Of a stretch of 61,143 nt of DNA, positions 6,887 through 15,192 are shown one piece after another. Within the stretch, counting starts at the first letter, position 1. Each line of letters begins with the position of its first letter. A program made the translations under genes and the position numbers. Source of the stretch: Delftia tsuruhatensis NBRC 16741 (lineage in GTDB: Bacteria; Pseudomonadota; Gammaproteobacteria; Burkholderiales; Burkholderiaceae_C); NCBI RefSeq assembly GCF_001571325.1, contig NZ_BCTO01000017.1, forward strand, positions 1 through 61,143. Direction: 5' to 3'. The notes below the pieces were generated by a model. That model was not told where the DNA came from. It did no database searches and saw only the letters and a program-made list of their open reading frames with translations.

Positions 6887-7891
6887 ATGCCTTTCACAGC
6901 CATCTTGCGCCATGCATTGGCCATGCCGCTCCTCTTGATTTTCTTCATGGCCCCTATTTCATCCTGGGCCCGTTGTTCCTCCCAGGGCTGGAATGCCCAG
7001 TTTCCGGGTTCGGCCAACACCCCCACCATCGTCAACGAAAATTATCCGATTGGCAGCGTTGTCTATTCCAGGACAATGGCTTTGCAAAATACCGGGGCCG
7101 GCAGCTACCACATTTCTTGCGACAATGATTTTTATTACATAGAAGGCATTGGAACGGAAAGCGGTGGAATATATTCCACCTCCATTCCCAACCTGGGCAT
7201 GAGAATCACGTGGGAAAGAGCCGCGCCTTATTCCGGGTCCATGCTGAAACAGGGCATATTCCATTCACTGCCAAGCAACAACATGACCATCGAGCTCGTG
7301 AAAACCGGGGAACTCACATCTGGCGGTTTCCTGAATGGCAGCTTCGCACGAATCTACTCTGGGACCAGCAATGCCCGTGACTTGCTGGCCACGGTATTCT
7401 TTTCGAGTGGCATCACCGTCAACGTCAGCAGCCGCCCCAGGCCGCCGACCTGCCGGGTGTCCACGGGCAAGATCGACGTGGCCATGGCCCCCGCCCCGTT
7501 CGCCGATTTCAAGGGAATCGGGACCGTCACGGCAGCCAAGGACTTCAGCATCGAGTTGACCTGCGCGGGAGGCGAAGCCAATACACGCCTGACCGCCTTC
7601 ATCACGCTGACGGACGCCACCCAGGCGACCAACCGATCGAGCACGCTGACGCTGGCCCAAAACTCCAAGGCCCGGGGTGTCGGCATACAGGTACTGAGAA
7701 ACAACGTGCCCGTGAGCTTCGGCCCCGACTCCGGCAGCCTGGGCAATGCCAACCAATGGAATGCGGGCCAGGTCGCACAGGGGCAGAACAGCCTGAAGAT
7801 TCCGCTGAGCGCGCGCCTGGTGCAGACAGCCGGCAGCGTGACACCTGGCGTGGCCTATGGCAGGGCGACCTTCACGATGAGCTACCAATAG
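6887..7891 (+). CDS. Fimbrial adhesin / type 1 pilus-like protein
   Basis: A 334-residue secreted protein. A signal peptide of about 28 residues (ends ISSWA) is followed by an N-terminal region of about 170 residues with a Cys pair and then a FimA-like pilin domain of about 150 residues. The pilin domain shows the paired cysteines (PTCRV, LTCAG), a GIQVL-type strand and the terminal beta-strand ending FTMSYQ that chaperone-usher systems recognise. This two-domain layout suggests a tip adhesin. GGAG lies about 9 bases before the ATG at 6887; an upstream ATG at 6791 would precede the signal peptide. No chaperone, usher or other pilin gene is nearby, so it is an orphan. Codon and base use are less GC-biased than in the neighbours, consistent with transfer. 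Confidence 0.85.
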   Translation: MPFTAILRHALAMPLLLIFFMAPISSWARCSSQGWNAQFPGSANTPTIVNENYPIGSVVYSRTMALQNTGAGSYHISCDNDFYYIEGIGTESGGIYSTSIPNLGMRITWERAAPYSGSMLKQGIFHSLPSNNMTIELVKTGELTSGGFLNGSFARIYSGTSNARDLLATVFFSSGITVNVSSRPRPPTCRVSTGKIDVAMAPAPFADFKGIGTVTAAKDFSIELTCAGGEANTRLTAFITLTDATQATNRSSTLTLAQNSKARGVGIQVLRNNVPVSFGPDSGSLGNANQWNAGQVAQGQNSLKIPLSARLVQTAGSVTPGVAYGRATFTMSYQ

Positions 7892-7922
7892 CCGCTGATG
7901 GGCCTGCAGGAAATGAACAGCG

Positions 7923-7978
7923 CCAGCCTTGCGCGCGATTGCAGACTTCGTGGAGCCAATATGGAGGGCTGCGGCTCG
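7923..7978. promoter_or_regulatory. Candidate response-regulator site, copy 2 (upstream of the regulator gene)
   Basis: TTGC at 7929 and 7939 and TGGAG at 7951 and 7962 repeat the spacings of the copy at 6628-6683. The site lies 46-101 bases upstream of the response-regulator ATG, where autoregulation would act. The two copies flank the fimbrial gene, so a segmental duplication that came with insertion of that gene is an alternative explanation. Confidence 0.45.
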
Positions 7979-8023
7979 CAGGGCATCGCACCATAATGTG
8001 CGCTTGGCCCTGCCAGCTTTCCC

Positions 8024-8749
8024 ATGAACTCCACAGCACAGCCAACGGCAACCACCCCCCTCGTGCTCGTCGTCGAAGACGAGCCCGCCATCGCCAGCAT
8101 CCTGACGGCCTATCTCGAGCGGGACGGGCTGCGTTCGCGCATGGCCTCGGACGGGCAGGAGGCGCTGCAGCTGTTCCGCCAGCTGCGGCCCGATCTGGTG
8201 CTGCTGGACATCCACCTGCCCGGCATGGATGGCATCGACGTGCTGCGCGCCATCCGCGATGACAGCCAGACGCCCGTGATCATGGTCACGGCCCTGGCCG
8301 ACGATGTGGACAAGCTGCTGGCCCTGCGCCTGGGCGCCGACGACTACGTGGTCAAGCCCTTCAATCCGCCCGAGGTGGTGGCCCGCGTGCGCGCCGTGCT
8401 GCGCCGCACCCAGGCACGCAAGAACCCGGCGCCCGCGCCCATCCGCGTGGGCCCCATCGAGATCGATACCGAGGCGCACAGCGCCGTGGTCTACGACAAC
8501 GAGGGCCGCGCCCTGCCACTGCCCCTGACGCTGACCGAGTTCCGCCTGCTGGCCTGCCTGGCGGCCCAGCCCCGGCGCTGCTTCTCGCGCTCCCACCTGA
8601 TCGAGCACTGCCTGCCCGAGAGCGATGCGCTGGAGCGCGTCATCGACTCGCACCTGTCCAAGCTGCGCCGCAAGCTGCAGCTGGCCGGCCAGGAAGGCCT
8701 GATCGAAACCGTGCGTGGCATCGGCTACCGGCTATGGCCCTGGGACTGA
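8024..8749 (+). CDS. OmpR-family response regulator (BaeR-like)
   Basis: A 241-residue two-domain regulator. The receiver domain has the acidic pair E18/D19, phospho-acceptor Asp62 in LLDIHLPG and the conserved Lys in VVKPF; the C-terminal half is a winged-helix domain with the usual LTLTEFRLL start and a GYRLWPWD end. The overall pattern is like BaeR, which controls efflux genes in enterics. The kinase gene overlaps the 3' end by 16 bases. Adjacent tripartite efflux genes make them a plausible target. Confidence 0.93.
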   Translation: MNSTAQPTATTPLVLVVEDEPAIASILTAYLERDGLRSRMASDGQEALQLFRQLRPDLVLLDIHLPGMDGIDVLRAIRDDSQTPVIMVTALADDVDKLLALRLGADDYVVKPFNPPEVVARVRAVLRRTQARKNPAPAPIRVGPIEIDTEAHSAVVYDNEGRALPLPLTLTEFRLLACLAAQPRRCFSRSHLIEHCLPESDALERVIDSHLSKLRRKLQLAGQEGLIETVRGIGYRLWPWD

Positions 8750-9912
8750 GGCCCAACCGCATCTGGGTGCGCTTCGGCCTGTGGATCACGGCCACAGTGC
8801 TCAGCACCATCGCCCTGCTGGCCATCGGCGTGCTGGTGTTCTCCGAGATCCAGTACCGCGACTTCTACAACAGCCTGCCGCCGGCCGTGCAGATCGAGCT
8901 GGACGAACTCAACGCCCAGTCGCTGGAGGACAGCCCGCGCGCCATGCAGATCTATGGCCAGTACTGGACGGGCGATCTGCTGTTCGGCGAGAAATGGTCG
9001 CTGGTCATCGGCCTGCTGGTGTGCCTGCCCTTCGGACTGGCCGTGGGCTTTTGGGTGTCTCGCCTGGTGACGCGGCCCCTGGCGTCCATGGTCGAGGTGG
9101 CCAAGCGCGTGGAGCTGGGCGACTTCAGCGCGCGCGCCCTGCCCGGCAAGGCCCACGGCGAGATGGCCGAGATGGTGGTGGCCTTCAACCGCATGATCGA
9201 TTCGCTGGAGACGCTGGAGACCGAGCGCCGCGCCACGGCGGCCTCGATCTCGCATGAGCTGCGCACGCCGCTGACGGTGCTGCAGGCGCGACTGCATGCC
9301 ATCTGCGATGGCGTCATCGCGGCGGACGACACCGAATTGAACACCCTGCTGTCCCAGGTCGAGCACCTGGGCCGGCTGGTGGACGACCTGCACACGCTGT
9401 CCATGGCCGATGCAGGCCAGCTCTCGCTGCAAAAGCAGCGCATGGACCTGACCCTGCTGGTGGCCGAGACGCTGGACCAGCTCCACCCCCAGCTGCAGCA
9501 GCACGGCATGCAGCTGGACCTGTCCCTGCCCGGCCCCACCGACGAAGGCATGACCGACATCCGCGCCGATGCCGACCGCATGCGCCAGATCCTCTCCAAC
9601 CTGGTCAGCAACGCCATGCGCCATGCGGCCAGCGGCGCCTGGCTGGGCGTGGCGCTCACGGTGGAGTCCGATATCGAAGGCCGCGCCTGGACCGTGCTGC
9701 GCATCAGCGATGCAGGCCCCGGCCTGCCCAGCGAGCTGCGCGCCCATCCCTTCCAGCGCTTTGCCCAGGTGCCCGGCAAGCGCCGCCGCGAGGGCTCTGG
9801 CCTGGGCCTGTCCATCGTCAAGGCGCTGACCCTGTCCCAGGGCGGCAGCGTGGAGGCCGACGATTCCGAGCGGGGCGGCGCCCGCTTCACGCTGCGCTTT
9901 CCGCGCATCTGA
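8734..9912 (+). CDS. Sensor histidine kinase (BaeS-like)
   Basis: A 392-residue membrane kinase: TM1 at about 15-37, a short periplasmic sensor of about 50 residues, TM2 at about 90-110, a HAMP domain, the dimerisation box SISHELRTPLT with His174, and an ATPase domain with an N box (LSNLVSNAMRHAA), DAGPG and GSGLGLSIV. It should phosphorylate the regulator encoded just upstream, with which it overlaps by 16 bases. The small periplasmic domain suggests sensing of envelope stress or a membrane-active compound, as in BaeS, but the signal cannot be told from sequence. Confidence 0.93.
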   Translation: MALGLRPNRIWVRFGLWITATVLSTIALLAIGVLVFSEIQYRDFYNSLPPAVQIELDELNAQSLEDSPRAMQIYGQYWTGDLLFGEKWSLVIGLLVCLPFGLAVGFWVSRLVTRPLASMVEVAKRVELGDFSARALPGKAHGEMAEMVVAFNRMIDSLETLETERRATAASISHELRTPLTVLQARLHAICDGVIAADDTELNTLLSQVEHLGRLVDDLHTLSMADAGQLSLQKQRMDLTLLVAETLDQLHPQLQQHGMQLDLSLPGPTDEGMTDIRADADRMRQILSNLVSNAMRHAASGAWLGVALTVESDIEGRAWTVLRISDAGPGLPSELRAHPFQRFAQVPGKRRREGSGLGLSIVKALTLSQGGSVEADDSERGGARFTLRFPRI

Positions 9913-9914
9913 GT

Positions 9915-9935
9915 CTCGGGCCCCTGGGCCCTGAG
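9915..9935. terminator. Possible shared hairpin between convergent genes
   Basis: An imperfect GC-rich dyad (CTCGGGCCC ... GGCCCTGAG) fills the 26-base gap between the kinase stop and the stop of the convergent TetR gene. No T-run follows on either strand, so intrinsic termination is uncertain. Confidence 0.3.
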
Positions 9936-9938
9936 GGA

Positions 9939-10592
9939 CTACGCAGCCTGCGCCTTGCGCAGCAGCGCATGAATGGCCCAGCCCAGCGGCTCGCGCAGTT
10001 GCTGCGGCGTCTGCTGCGGCCCCAGCGCCAGCAGCGACTGCGACACCCAGCCATAGGTCATCGTGTGCAGCAGCCGCGCAAGGGGCTGGGCCGGCTCGGG
10101 CAGCGGCGGATCGCAGTCCTGCAGCGCCATGGCCCACAGCTGCACATAGGCCTGGTAGTGGCGCCGGAAGGGCTCGGGCGCGGACACCTTGCGCTCGAGC
10201 ATGAACAGCGCAGCCCACATCGGCGCCTCGCGCGCAATGCCGTCCACCAAGGTGTCCAGCAGCCGGTCCACGCGCGTGGCCGGCGCCATGCCGGCGCATC
10301 CCTGCAGCGCCTGCAGTCCCTGGGCATGCAGGGCCTGCACCTGGCGGTGGATGCACATGGCCGCCAGCGTGTCCATGTTGCCGAAGTATTCGTAGAAGGT
10401 GCCCAGGCCCACGCCGGCCACGGCCGCCACCTCGCGCACCGTGGTGCGCTCGTAGCCCTGCTCGATCACAAGCCGAACAAAGGCGTCCTGCAGCGCCTGC
10501 GAGGTGGCCTGCGCGCGCGATTGCAGGGGGCGGCGCCGCACTTTGGGCGGCTGCGGCTGCTGCCGTGAAACCCGAACACCTTTGCTGGGCAT
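9939..10592 (-). CDS. TetR-family transcriptional regulator
   Basis: A 217-residue regulator with an N-terminal TetR helix-turn-helix (about 25-70, including TTVREVAAVAGVGLGTFYEYF) and an all-helical ligand domain. The ATG at 10592 has AGGAAAA just upstream; the frame continues to 10934 but would then overlap the divergent gene. It is divergently transcribed from the acyl-CoA dehydrogenase gene with only 45 bases between the two starts, so it most likely represses that gene and the ligase after it. By analogy with TetR regulators of fatty-acid genes, an acyl-CoA may be the ligand; this is inference. Confidence 0.9.
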   Translation of the reverse strand: MPSKGVRVSRQQPQPPKVRRRPLQSRAQATSQALQDAFVRLVIEQGYERTTVREVAAVAGVGLGTFYEYFGNMDTLAAMCIHRQVQALHAQGLQALQGCAGMAPATRVDRLLDTLVDGIAREAPMWAALFMLERKVSAPEPFRRHYQAYVQLWAMALQDCDPPLPEPAQPLARLLHTMTYGWVSQSLLALGPQQTPQQLREPLGWAIHALLRKAQAA

Positions 10593-10637
10593 TTTTCCTA
10601 GACTTTTGCGTTGAGATCCACGATCACGGAGACACGC

Positions 10638-12332
10638 ATGAGCACCGGCCAAACTTTGCAGACACGGCACACCTGGAACACGCACGACGTCCTGAACCAG
10701 GTCGACGAACTCACCGACTTCAACCTGCTGGAGGCCGACCCCGCCCTGGCCGAGGCCCTTCAGCGCAGCGGCGCTGCGCGCCACATCCCTTCGCTGTCGC
10801 GCTATGCGCAGCAGCTGGGCGAGCGCGCCACCTGGGAGCTGGCCGAGCAGGCCAACCGCCACACGCCCGAGCTGCACCGCTTCGACGCACGCGGCCGCAT
10901 CATCGACGCCGTGGAGTTCCACCCGAGCTGGCACACGCTGCTGGGACTATACCGGCAGCAGGGGCTGATCTCCCTGCCCTTCGAGGACAGCAGCGCGGGC
11001 CGCTGGAGCGCCTGGGCCGCAGGTTTCTACCTGCACGGCCAGGTCGAACAGGGCACGCTGTGCCCGGCCACCATGACCACGGCCGCCATCCCGCTGCTGC
11101 AAAAGGAACCGGCGCTGTGGCAGCAGCTGCAGGGCAAGCTGTTCAGCCACGAATACGATCCGCGCGACCTGCCCGTAGCCGACAAGGCATCGATGTGGCT
11201 GGGCATGGGCATGACCGAGAAGCAGGGCGGCTCCGACGTGCGCGCCAACACCACGGTGGCCATGCCGGTGCACGCCGGCGGGCGCGGCGGCGAGTACCTG
11301 CTGCGCGGCCACAAGTGGTTCTTCTCGGCCCCCATGTGCGATGCCCACCTGGTGGTGGCGCGCATGGGGGAAGGCGGTGGGCAGGCCTGCTTCTACGTAC
11401 CGCGCTGGCGCCCCGACGGCACAAAGAATGCGGTGCGCGTGCAGCGCCTGAAGGACAAGGTCGGCAACCGCAGCAACTCCAGCAGCGAGGTGGAGTTCGA
11501 GGACGCCTGGGGCATCCTGATGGGCGAGGAAGGCCGGGGCATTCCCACCATCATCGAGATGGCCACCTACACGCGCCTGAACTGCGTGCTGGGCAGCGCC
11601 GCCATCCTGCGCTCGGCCACGGTGCAGGCCCTGGCCTATGCGCGCCGGCGCAGCGTCTTCGGCAAGCGGCTGGCCGAGCAGCCGCTGATGCGCAGCGTGC
11701 TTGCCGACCTGGCGCTGGAGAGCGAGGCCGCGCTGCAGATCGCCATGCGCCTGGCCCAGGCCTATGAGCGTGGAGGCGACGAGGGTGATCCGCTGGAACG
11801 CGCCTGGAAACGCATCATGACGCCGGCGGCCAAGTTCTGGGTCTGCAAGCGCGGCGTGGAGTTGACGGGCGAGGCCATGGAGGTGCTGGGCGGCAACGGC
11901 TATGTGGACACGGGCGTGATGGCGCGCCTGTTCCGCGAGGCGCCCGTGAACTCGATCTGGGAAGGCTCGGGCAACGTCATGTGCCTGGACGTGCTGCGCG
12001 CCATCTCGCGCGAGCCCGACGGCGCGCAGCTGCTGCTGCAGGACCTGATCGACACGGCGGCGGGCGAGCCCGCGCTGCTGCAGCAGGCGCAGTCGCTGGC
12101 CCGGCGCCTGTCCGGCCCGCCTGACCAGCTCGAGGCCCAGGCACGCCGCCTGGTGCAGGACCTGGTGCTGCTGGCCCAGGCCTGCCTGCTGCGCCGCCAT
12201 GCGCCGCCCGCCATGGCCGACGGCTTCATCGCCACGCGCCTGGGCGCGCAGCAGGGCGCCATGGTGGCGGGCGCCTTCGATCCCGCAGGCCTGGACATTG
12301 CCGCCATCCTGCAGCGCGCGCTGCCCGCCTGA
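10638..12332 (+). CDS. AidB-like acyl-CoA dehydrogenase
   Basis: A 564-residue flavoprotein, longer than the usual ~380 and with the AidB-type N-terminal and C-terminal extensions. Recognisable blocks are the substrate/FAD loop GMGMTEKQGGSDVR at about 196-209, GHKWFFSAP, and EVLGGNGYVDTGVMARLFRE near 415, with the AidB-type SIWEGSGN. AidB binds FAD, has weak isovaleryl-CoA dehydrogenase activity and is alkylation-induced in E. coli. Here it is next to an acyl-CoA ligase and a TetR gene, which favours an acyl-CoA oxidation role. GGAG precedes the ATG at 10638; an upstream start at 10611 is less likely. Confidence 0.88.
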   Translation: MSTGQTLQTRHTWNTHDVLNQVDELTDFNLLEADPALAEALQRSGAARHIPSLSRYAQQLGERATWELAEQANRHTPELHRFDARGRIIDAVEFHPSWHTLLGLYRQQGLISLPFEDSSAGRWSAWAAGFYLHGQVEQGTLCPATMTTAAIPLLQKEPALWQQLQGKLFSHEYDPRDLPVADKASMWLGMGMTEKQGGSDVRANTTVAMPVHAGGRGGEYLLRGHKWFFSAPMCDAHLVVARMGEGGGQACFYVPRWRPDGTKNAVRVQRLKDKVGNRSNSSSEVEFEDAWGILMGEEGRGIPTIIEMATYTRLNCVLGSAAILRSATVQALAYARRRSVFGKRLAEQPLMRSVLADLALESEAALQIAMRLAQAYERGGDEGDPLERAWKRIMTPAAKFWVCKRGVELTGEAMEVLGGNGYVDTGVMARLFREAPVNSIWEGSGNVMCLDVLRAISREPDGAQLLLQDLIDTAAGEPALLQQAQSLARRLSGPPDQLEAQARRLVQDLVLLAQACLLRRHAPPAMADGFIATRLGAQQGAMVAGAFDPAGLDIAAILQRALPA

Positions 12333-12377
12333 AGTGGCCGCCGGCCCACCACACAACAAAGCACAAGGAGACAAGAC

Positions 12378-13898
12378 ATGAACCTGCTCGACGCCTTCGA
12401 CAGCGCCGTGCGCAAGACGCCTGCCAAGGCCTTTCTGCGCGACCGCGGCGCCTCCATCAGCTATGCCGACATGCAGCGGCGCTCGCAGCGCGCGGCCGCC
12501 GTCCTCCAGGCCCAGGGCGTGGGCCGGGGCGATACCGTGGCCCTGATGTGCCTGAACACGCCGGGCTTTGTCGAAGCCCTGTTCGGCGCCTGGCGCCTGG
12601 GCGCCGCGCTGGTGCCCGTCAACCACAAGCTGCAGGCGCCCGAGCTGCAGTACATCCTCGGCCACGCACAGTGCAAGGCCCTGGTGTTTGACGCCGCACT
12701 CGCGCCCGTGGTCGCCGCCGCGCCACACCCCTGCGCCCGCCTTGTGACCGAGGCGCAAGAGGCCGTCCCGGGTGTCCAGGACTGGGACACGCTGGTGGCG
12801 GCCGCCAGGCCCCTGGAAGGCGCGCGGCCCGCCGATGGCGACATCGCCCAGGTGCTCTACACCTCCGGCACCACGGGCCGGCCCAAGGGCTGCCTGCTGA
12901 GCCATCGCGCCGTCACGCTGGCGGCGATCACGGCCGCGCTGGGCCTGTCCATCACGCGCGAGGAACGCACGCTGATGGCCATGCCCATCTGGCATTCCTC
13001 GCCGCTCAACAACTGGTTTGGCGGCACGCTGTACATGGGCGGCACCGTGGTGCTGCTGCGCGAGTACCACCCGCAGCATTTCCTGCAGGCCGTGCAGGAC
13101 GAGGGCGTGACGCTGTACTTCGGCGCCCCCGTCTCCTACTTCGCGCCGCTGCAGATGCTGCCCGACTTTGCCCGCTACGACCTGAGCAGCGTGCGCGCCT
13201 GGGTCTACGGCGGCGGCCCCATCGGTGCCGACATGGCGCGCAAGCTGGCCACGGCCTACCGCAGCGACCGCTTCTACCAGGTCTACGGCATGACCGAGAC
13301 CGGCCCCACGGGCACCACGCTCTACCCCGAGGAGCAGGTGGAGCGCGCAGGCTCCATAGGCCGCGTGGCCTTGCCCGGCGTGGACATGCGCGTGGTGCGC
13401 GACGACGGCGAGGATGCCGGCCCGGGCGACACCGGCGAGATCTGGCTGCGCACCGGCAGCGTGATGGACGGTTATCTGCACGACGCCCAGGCCACGGCCG
13501 CCGCCTTCGCGCCCGGCGGCTGGTACCGCACGGGCGATCTTGCGCGCCTGGACGGCGCGGGCTATCTCTTCATCGTGGACCGGACCAAGGACATGGTCAT
13601 CACAGGGGGCGAGAACGTGTATTCCAAGGAGGTGGAGGATGCGATCTCGGCCCATCCCCAGGTCGCCGACGTCGCCGTCGTGGGCCGGCCCCACCCCGAA
13701 TGGGGCGAGACCGTCGTCGCCCACGTGGTGACGCGCGGCGAGGCCGCGCCGGAGGCCGAGGCACTGCAGCAGTTCCTGGCCGACAGGCTGGCGCGCTACA
13801 AGATCCCGCGTGAATTCGTCTTTGCGGCCAGCCTGCCGCGCACGCCCACAGGCAAGCTGCAGAAGTTTCTGCTGCGTCAGGAGCGCAGCGCCCCCTGA
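12378..13898 (+). CDS. Class I acyl-CoA ligase (AMP-binding)
   Basis: A 506-residue ANL-superfamily enzyme that should activate a carboxylic acid with ATP and CoA. The P-loop YTSGTTGRPKG is at about 160-170, YGMTETG near 303-309, the TGD motif of the hinge at about 385, and the C-terminal catalytic Lys in PTGKLQK near 495. AAGGAGA lies 6 bases before the ATG. It follows the AidB-like dehydrogenase by 45 bases and is probably co-transcribed, making an activate-and-oxidise pair under the divergent TetR regulator. The substrate is unknown; a crotonobetaine/carnitine or medium-chain acid ligase is possible by family likeness. Confidence 0.9.
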   Translation: MNLLDAFDSAVRKTPAKAFLRDRGASISYADMQRRSQRAAAVLQAQGVGRGDTVALMCLNTPGFVEALFGAWRLGAALVPVNHKLQAPELQYILGHAQCKALVFDAALAPVVAAAPHPCARLVTEAQEAVPGVQDWDTLVAAARPLEGARPADGDIAQVLYTSGTTGRPKGCLLSHRAVTLAAITAALGLSITREERTLMAMPIWHSSPLNNWFGGTLYMGGTVVLLREYHPQHFLQAVQDEGVTLYFGAPVSYFAPLQMLPDFARYDLSSVRAWVYGGGPIGADMARKLATAYRSDRFYQVYGMTETGPTGTTLYPEEQVERAGSIGRVALPGVDMRVVRDDGEDAGPGDTGEIWLRTGSVMDGYLHDAQATAAAFAPGGWYRTGDLARLDGAGYLFIVDRTKDMVITGGENVYSKEVEDAISAHPQVADVAVVGRPHPEWGETVVAHVVTRGEAAPEAEALQQFLADRLARYKIPREFVFAASLPRTPTGKLQKFLLRQERSAP

Positions 13899-13919
13899 GG
13901 CGCCGGCCTCCTGCGTGGC

Positions 13920-13967
13920 CTGCTTCGCGGCCTACTTGGCGGCCTACTTGGCGGCCTACTTCGCGGC
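13920..13967. repeat. Four 12-bp tandem units carrying repeated in-frame TAG codons
   Basis: On the minus strand the units read GCCGC(G/C)AAG(T/C)AG, i.e. Ala-Ala-Lys followed by TAG in three units and CAG in the last. The first TAG (13956-13958) is the stop of the siderophore-interacting gene; the other TAGs at 13944 and 13932 stay in frame. The array fills most of the 57 bases between two convergent genes. It may be a decayed Ala/Lys-rich tail like those of DNA-binding proteins, or slippage after a stop codon. Confidence 0.8.
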
Positions 13968-15083
13968 CTTGAAATCCGACTCGCTCATGCCCCGCCGCCA
14001 GTAGGCCACGACCAGCTGCTCGTGCTTTTCCAGCCCGCGCTCCTCGCGCGCCCACTGGCGCACGGCCTGGGCGGTGTCGAACTCGCCAGCGGCCCAGACG
14101 AAGCGGCTGGCGGGATGACCGGCCAACGCATCCGGCCAGCGCACGGCGCGCAGCGCGTCGATCAGCAGCGTGGTGGTCCCGGCCTCGGCAGCGCCCCGGT
14201 GCAGCCAGTGCCATTGCAGGCCTTCGGGCGCCTGCACGGGCTGCTCGTCCTGCGGGCCCTGGACTTCGGCAAACACATGGCCGCGCGTGTGCGCGGGCAG
14301 GGCGGCCGCAATGCGCAGCATGGCGGGCAGGCCGGTGTCGTCGCCGGCCAGCAGCATCCAGTCGGCCGGGGTGGCCGTGCGCCCGCCGGGGCCGGTCATG
14401 CCGATGCGCTGGCCCGGCTGGGCGCGCGCGGCCCAGGCCGACCCGGGGCCGGCGTCCTCGTGCAGCACGAAGTCCACGTCGATCCATCCGTTGGCGCCGC
14501 CCGCCTCGCTGTCCACGCCATCCACACCCATCGCACGCATGGTGTACGTGCGCATGTCCAGGCGCATGTCACCCTCGGGCAGGCGCAGCAGGCCGCTGGC
14601 CGACAGCGTGGGCCATTCGGGCTCGGTCACGCCGGGCTGGGGGAACAGCAGCTTGACGTGGATGTGGGTGTCCTGCGCATAGCGCGCCATGTCGTCGCAG
14701 GCAAAGCGCACGCGGCGCATGTGCGGCGTGAGGTCGTGCACGGCCAGCACCTGCAGCACGCGGAAGGCCGGCGGGCGCTGCAGCGCGGCGCCGTCACCCT
14801 CCCAGGCCAGGGAGCCGTCGGCGGCGCCCGTGGCCTCCAGCAGCAGGTGGGCCAGCATGAGCTTCATGTCCTGCAGCAGTTCCACGCCGGGCGCGGCCAC
14901 CTCGGCATGCACCTGCCGGCCCTCCAGCCACAGCTGGCCCCGGCCGCCTTCGTAGTCGGCCACCCAGCGCGTGCCTTCGCGGCGCACGGTGATGTCGTGC
15001 TCCTGCATGTGCCCGACGATGGCGGCAATGGCTTCGTCGGGCCTGTCCATGTGCACCGAGGTGCGCGCCTGCAGCTGTGTCAT
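13956..15083 (-). CDS. DUF2218 fused to siderophore-interacting (SIP) ferric reductase
   Basis: A 375-residue fusion. Residues 1-95 match DUF2218, a small domain often found beside SIP proteins. From about 107 a FAD-binding ferredoxin-reductase-like domain begins, with the flavin motif RTYTMR (DMRTYTMRA) and PGQRIGMTGPGG, then a C-terminal SIP domain with LLAGDDTGLPAMLRI and a FVWAAGEFD block. Such proteins reduce ferric siderophores in the cytosol, releasing iron. It lies downstream of the AraC regulator on the same strand, 107 bases away, and a Fur-like box precedes that regulator, so iron starvation probably induces both. The 3' end runs into a tandem repeat with in-frame stops. Confidence 0.9.
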   Translation of the reverse strand: MTQLQARTSVHMDRPDEAIAAIVGHMQEHDITVRREGTRWVADYEGGRGQLWLEGRQVHAEVAAPGVELLQDMKLMLAHLLLEATGAADGSLAWEGDGAALQRPPAFRVLQVLAVHDLTPHMRRVRFACDDMARYAQDTHIHVKLLFPQPGVTEPEWPTLSASGLLRLPEGDMRLDMRTYTMRAMGVDGVDSEAGGANGWIDVDFVLHEDAGPGSAWAARAQPGQRIGMTGPGGRTATPADWMLLAGDDTGLPAMLRIAAALPAHTRGHVFAEVQGPQDEQPVQAPEGLQWHWLHRGAAEAGTTTLLIDALRAVRWPDALAGHPASRFVWAAGEFDTAQAVRQWAREERGLEKHEQLVVAYWRRGMSESDFKAAK

Positions 15084-15175
15084 TCGCGTATGTCCTTTCT
15101 TTTGCCAGATTGCAGCACCGCCTGGCGCAAGCAGGCTTTGCGGCAGGCCTGCCGATGTTTGCGCCACGCGCCAAA

Positions 15176-15192
15176 GACGCCCGCCGGGCGTC
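15176..15192 (-). terminator. Hairpin overlapping the AraC stop codon
   Basis: GACGCCC and GGGCGTC form a perfect 7-bp stem around GCC. On the minus strand it overlaps the last bases of the AraC stop codon and is followed only by TTTGG. It may attenuate read-through from the regulator into the SIP gene. Confidence 0.4.

Noticed and set aside
10947..13724. A 925-codon minus-strand open frame opposite the acyl-CoA dehydrogenase and ligase
   Set aside because: Same reason: composition-driven shadow of two clear genes.
13920..13967. CRISPR-like array
   Set aside because: Units are 12 bases, abut without spacers and sit in frame with a gene end; this is a simple tandem repeat.
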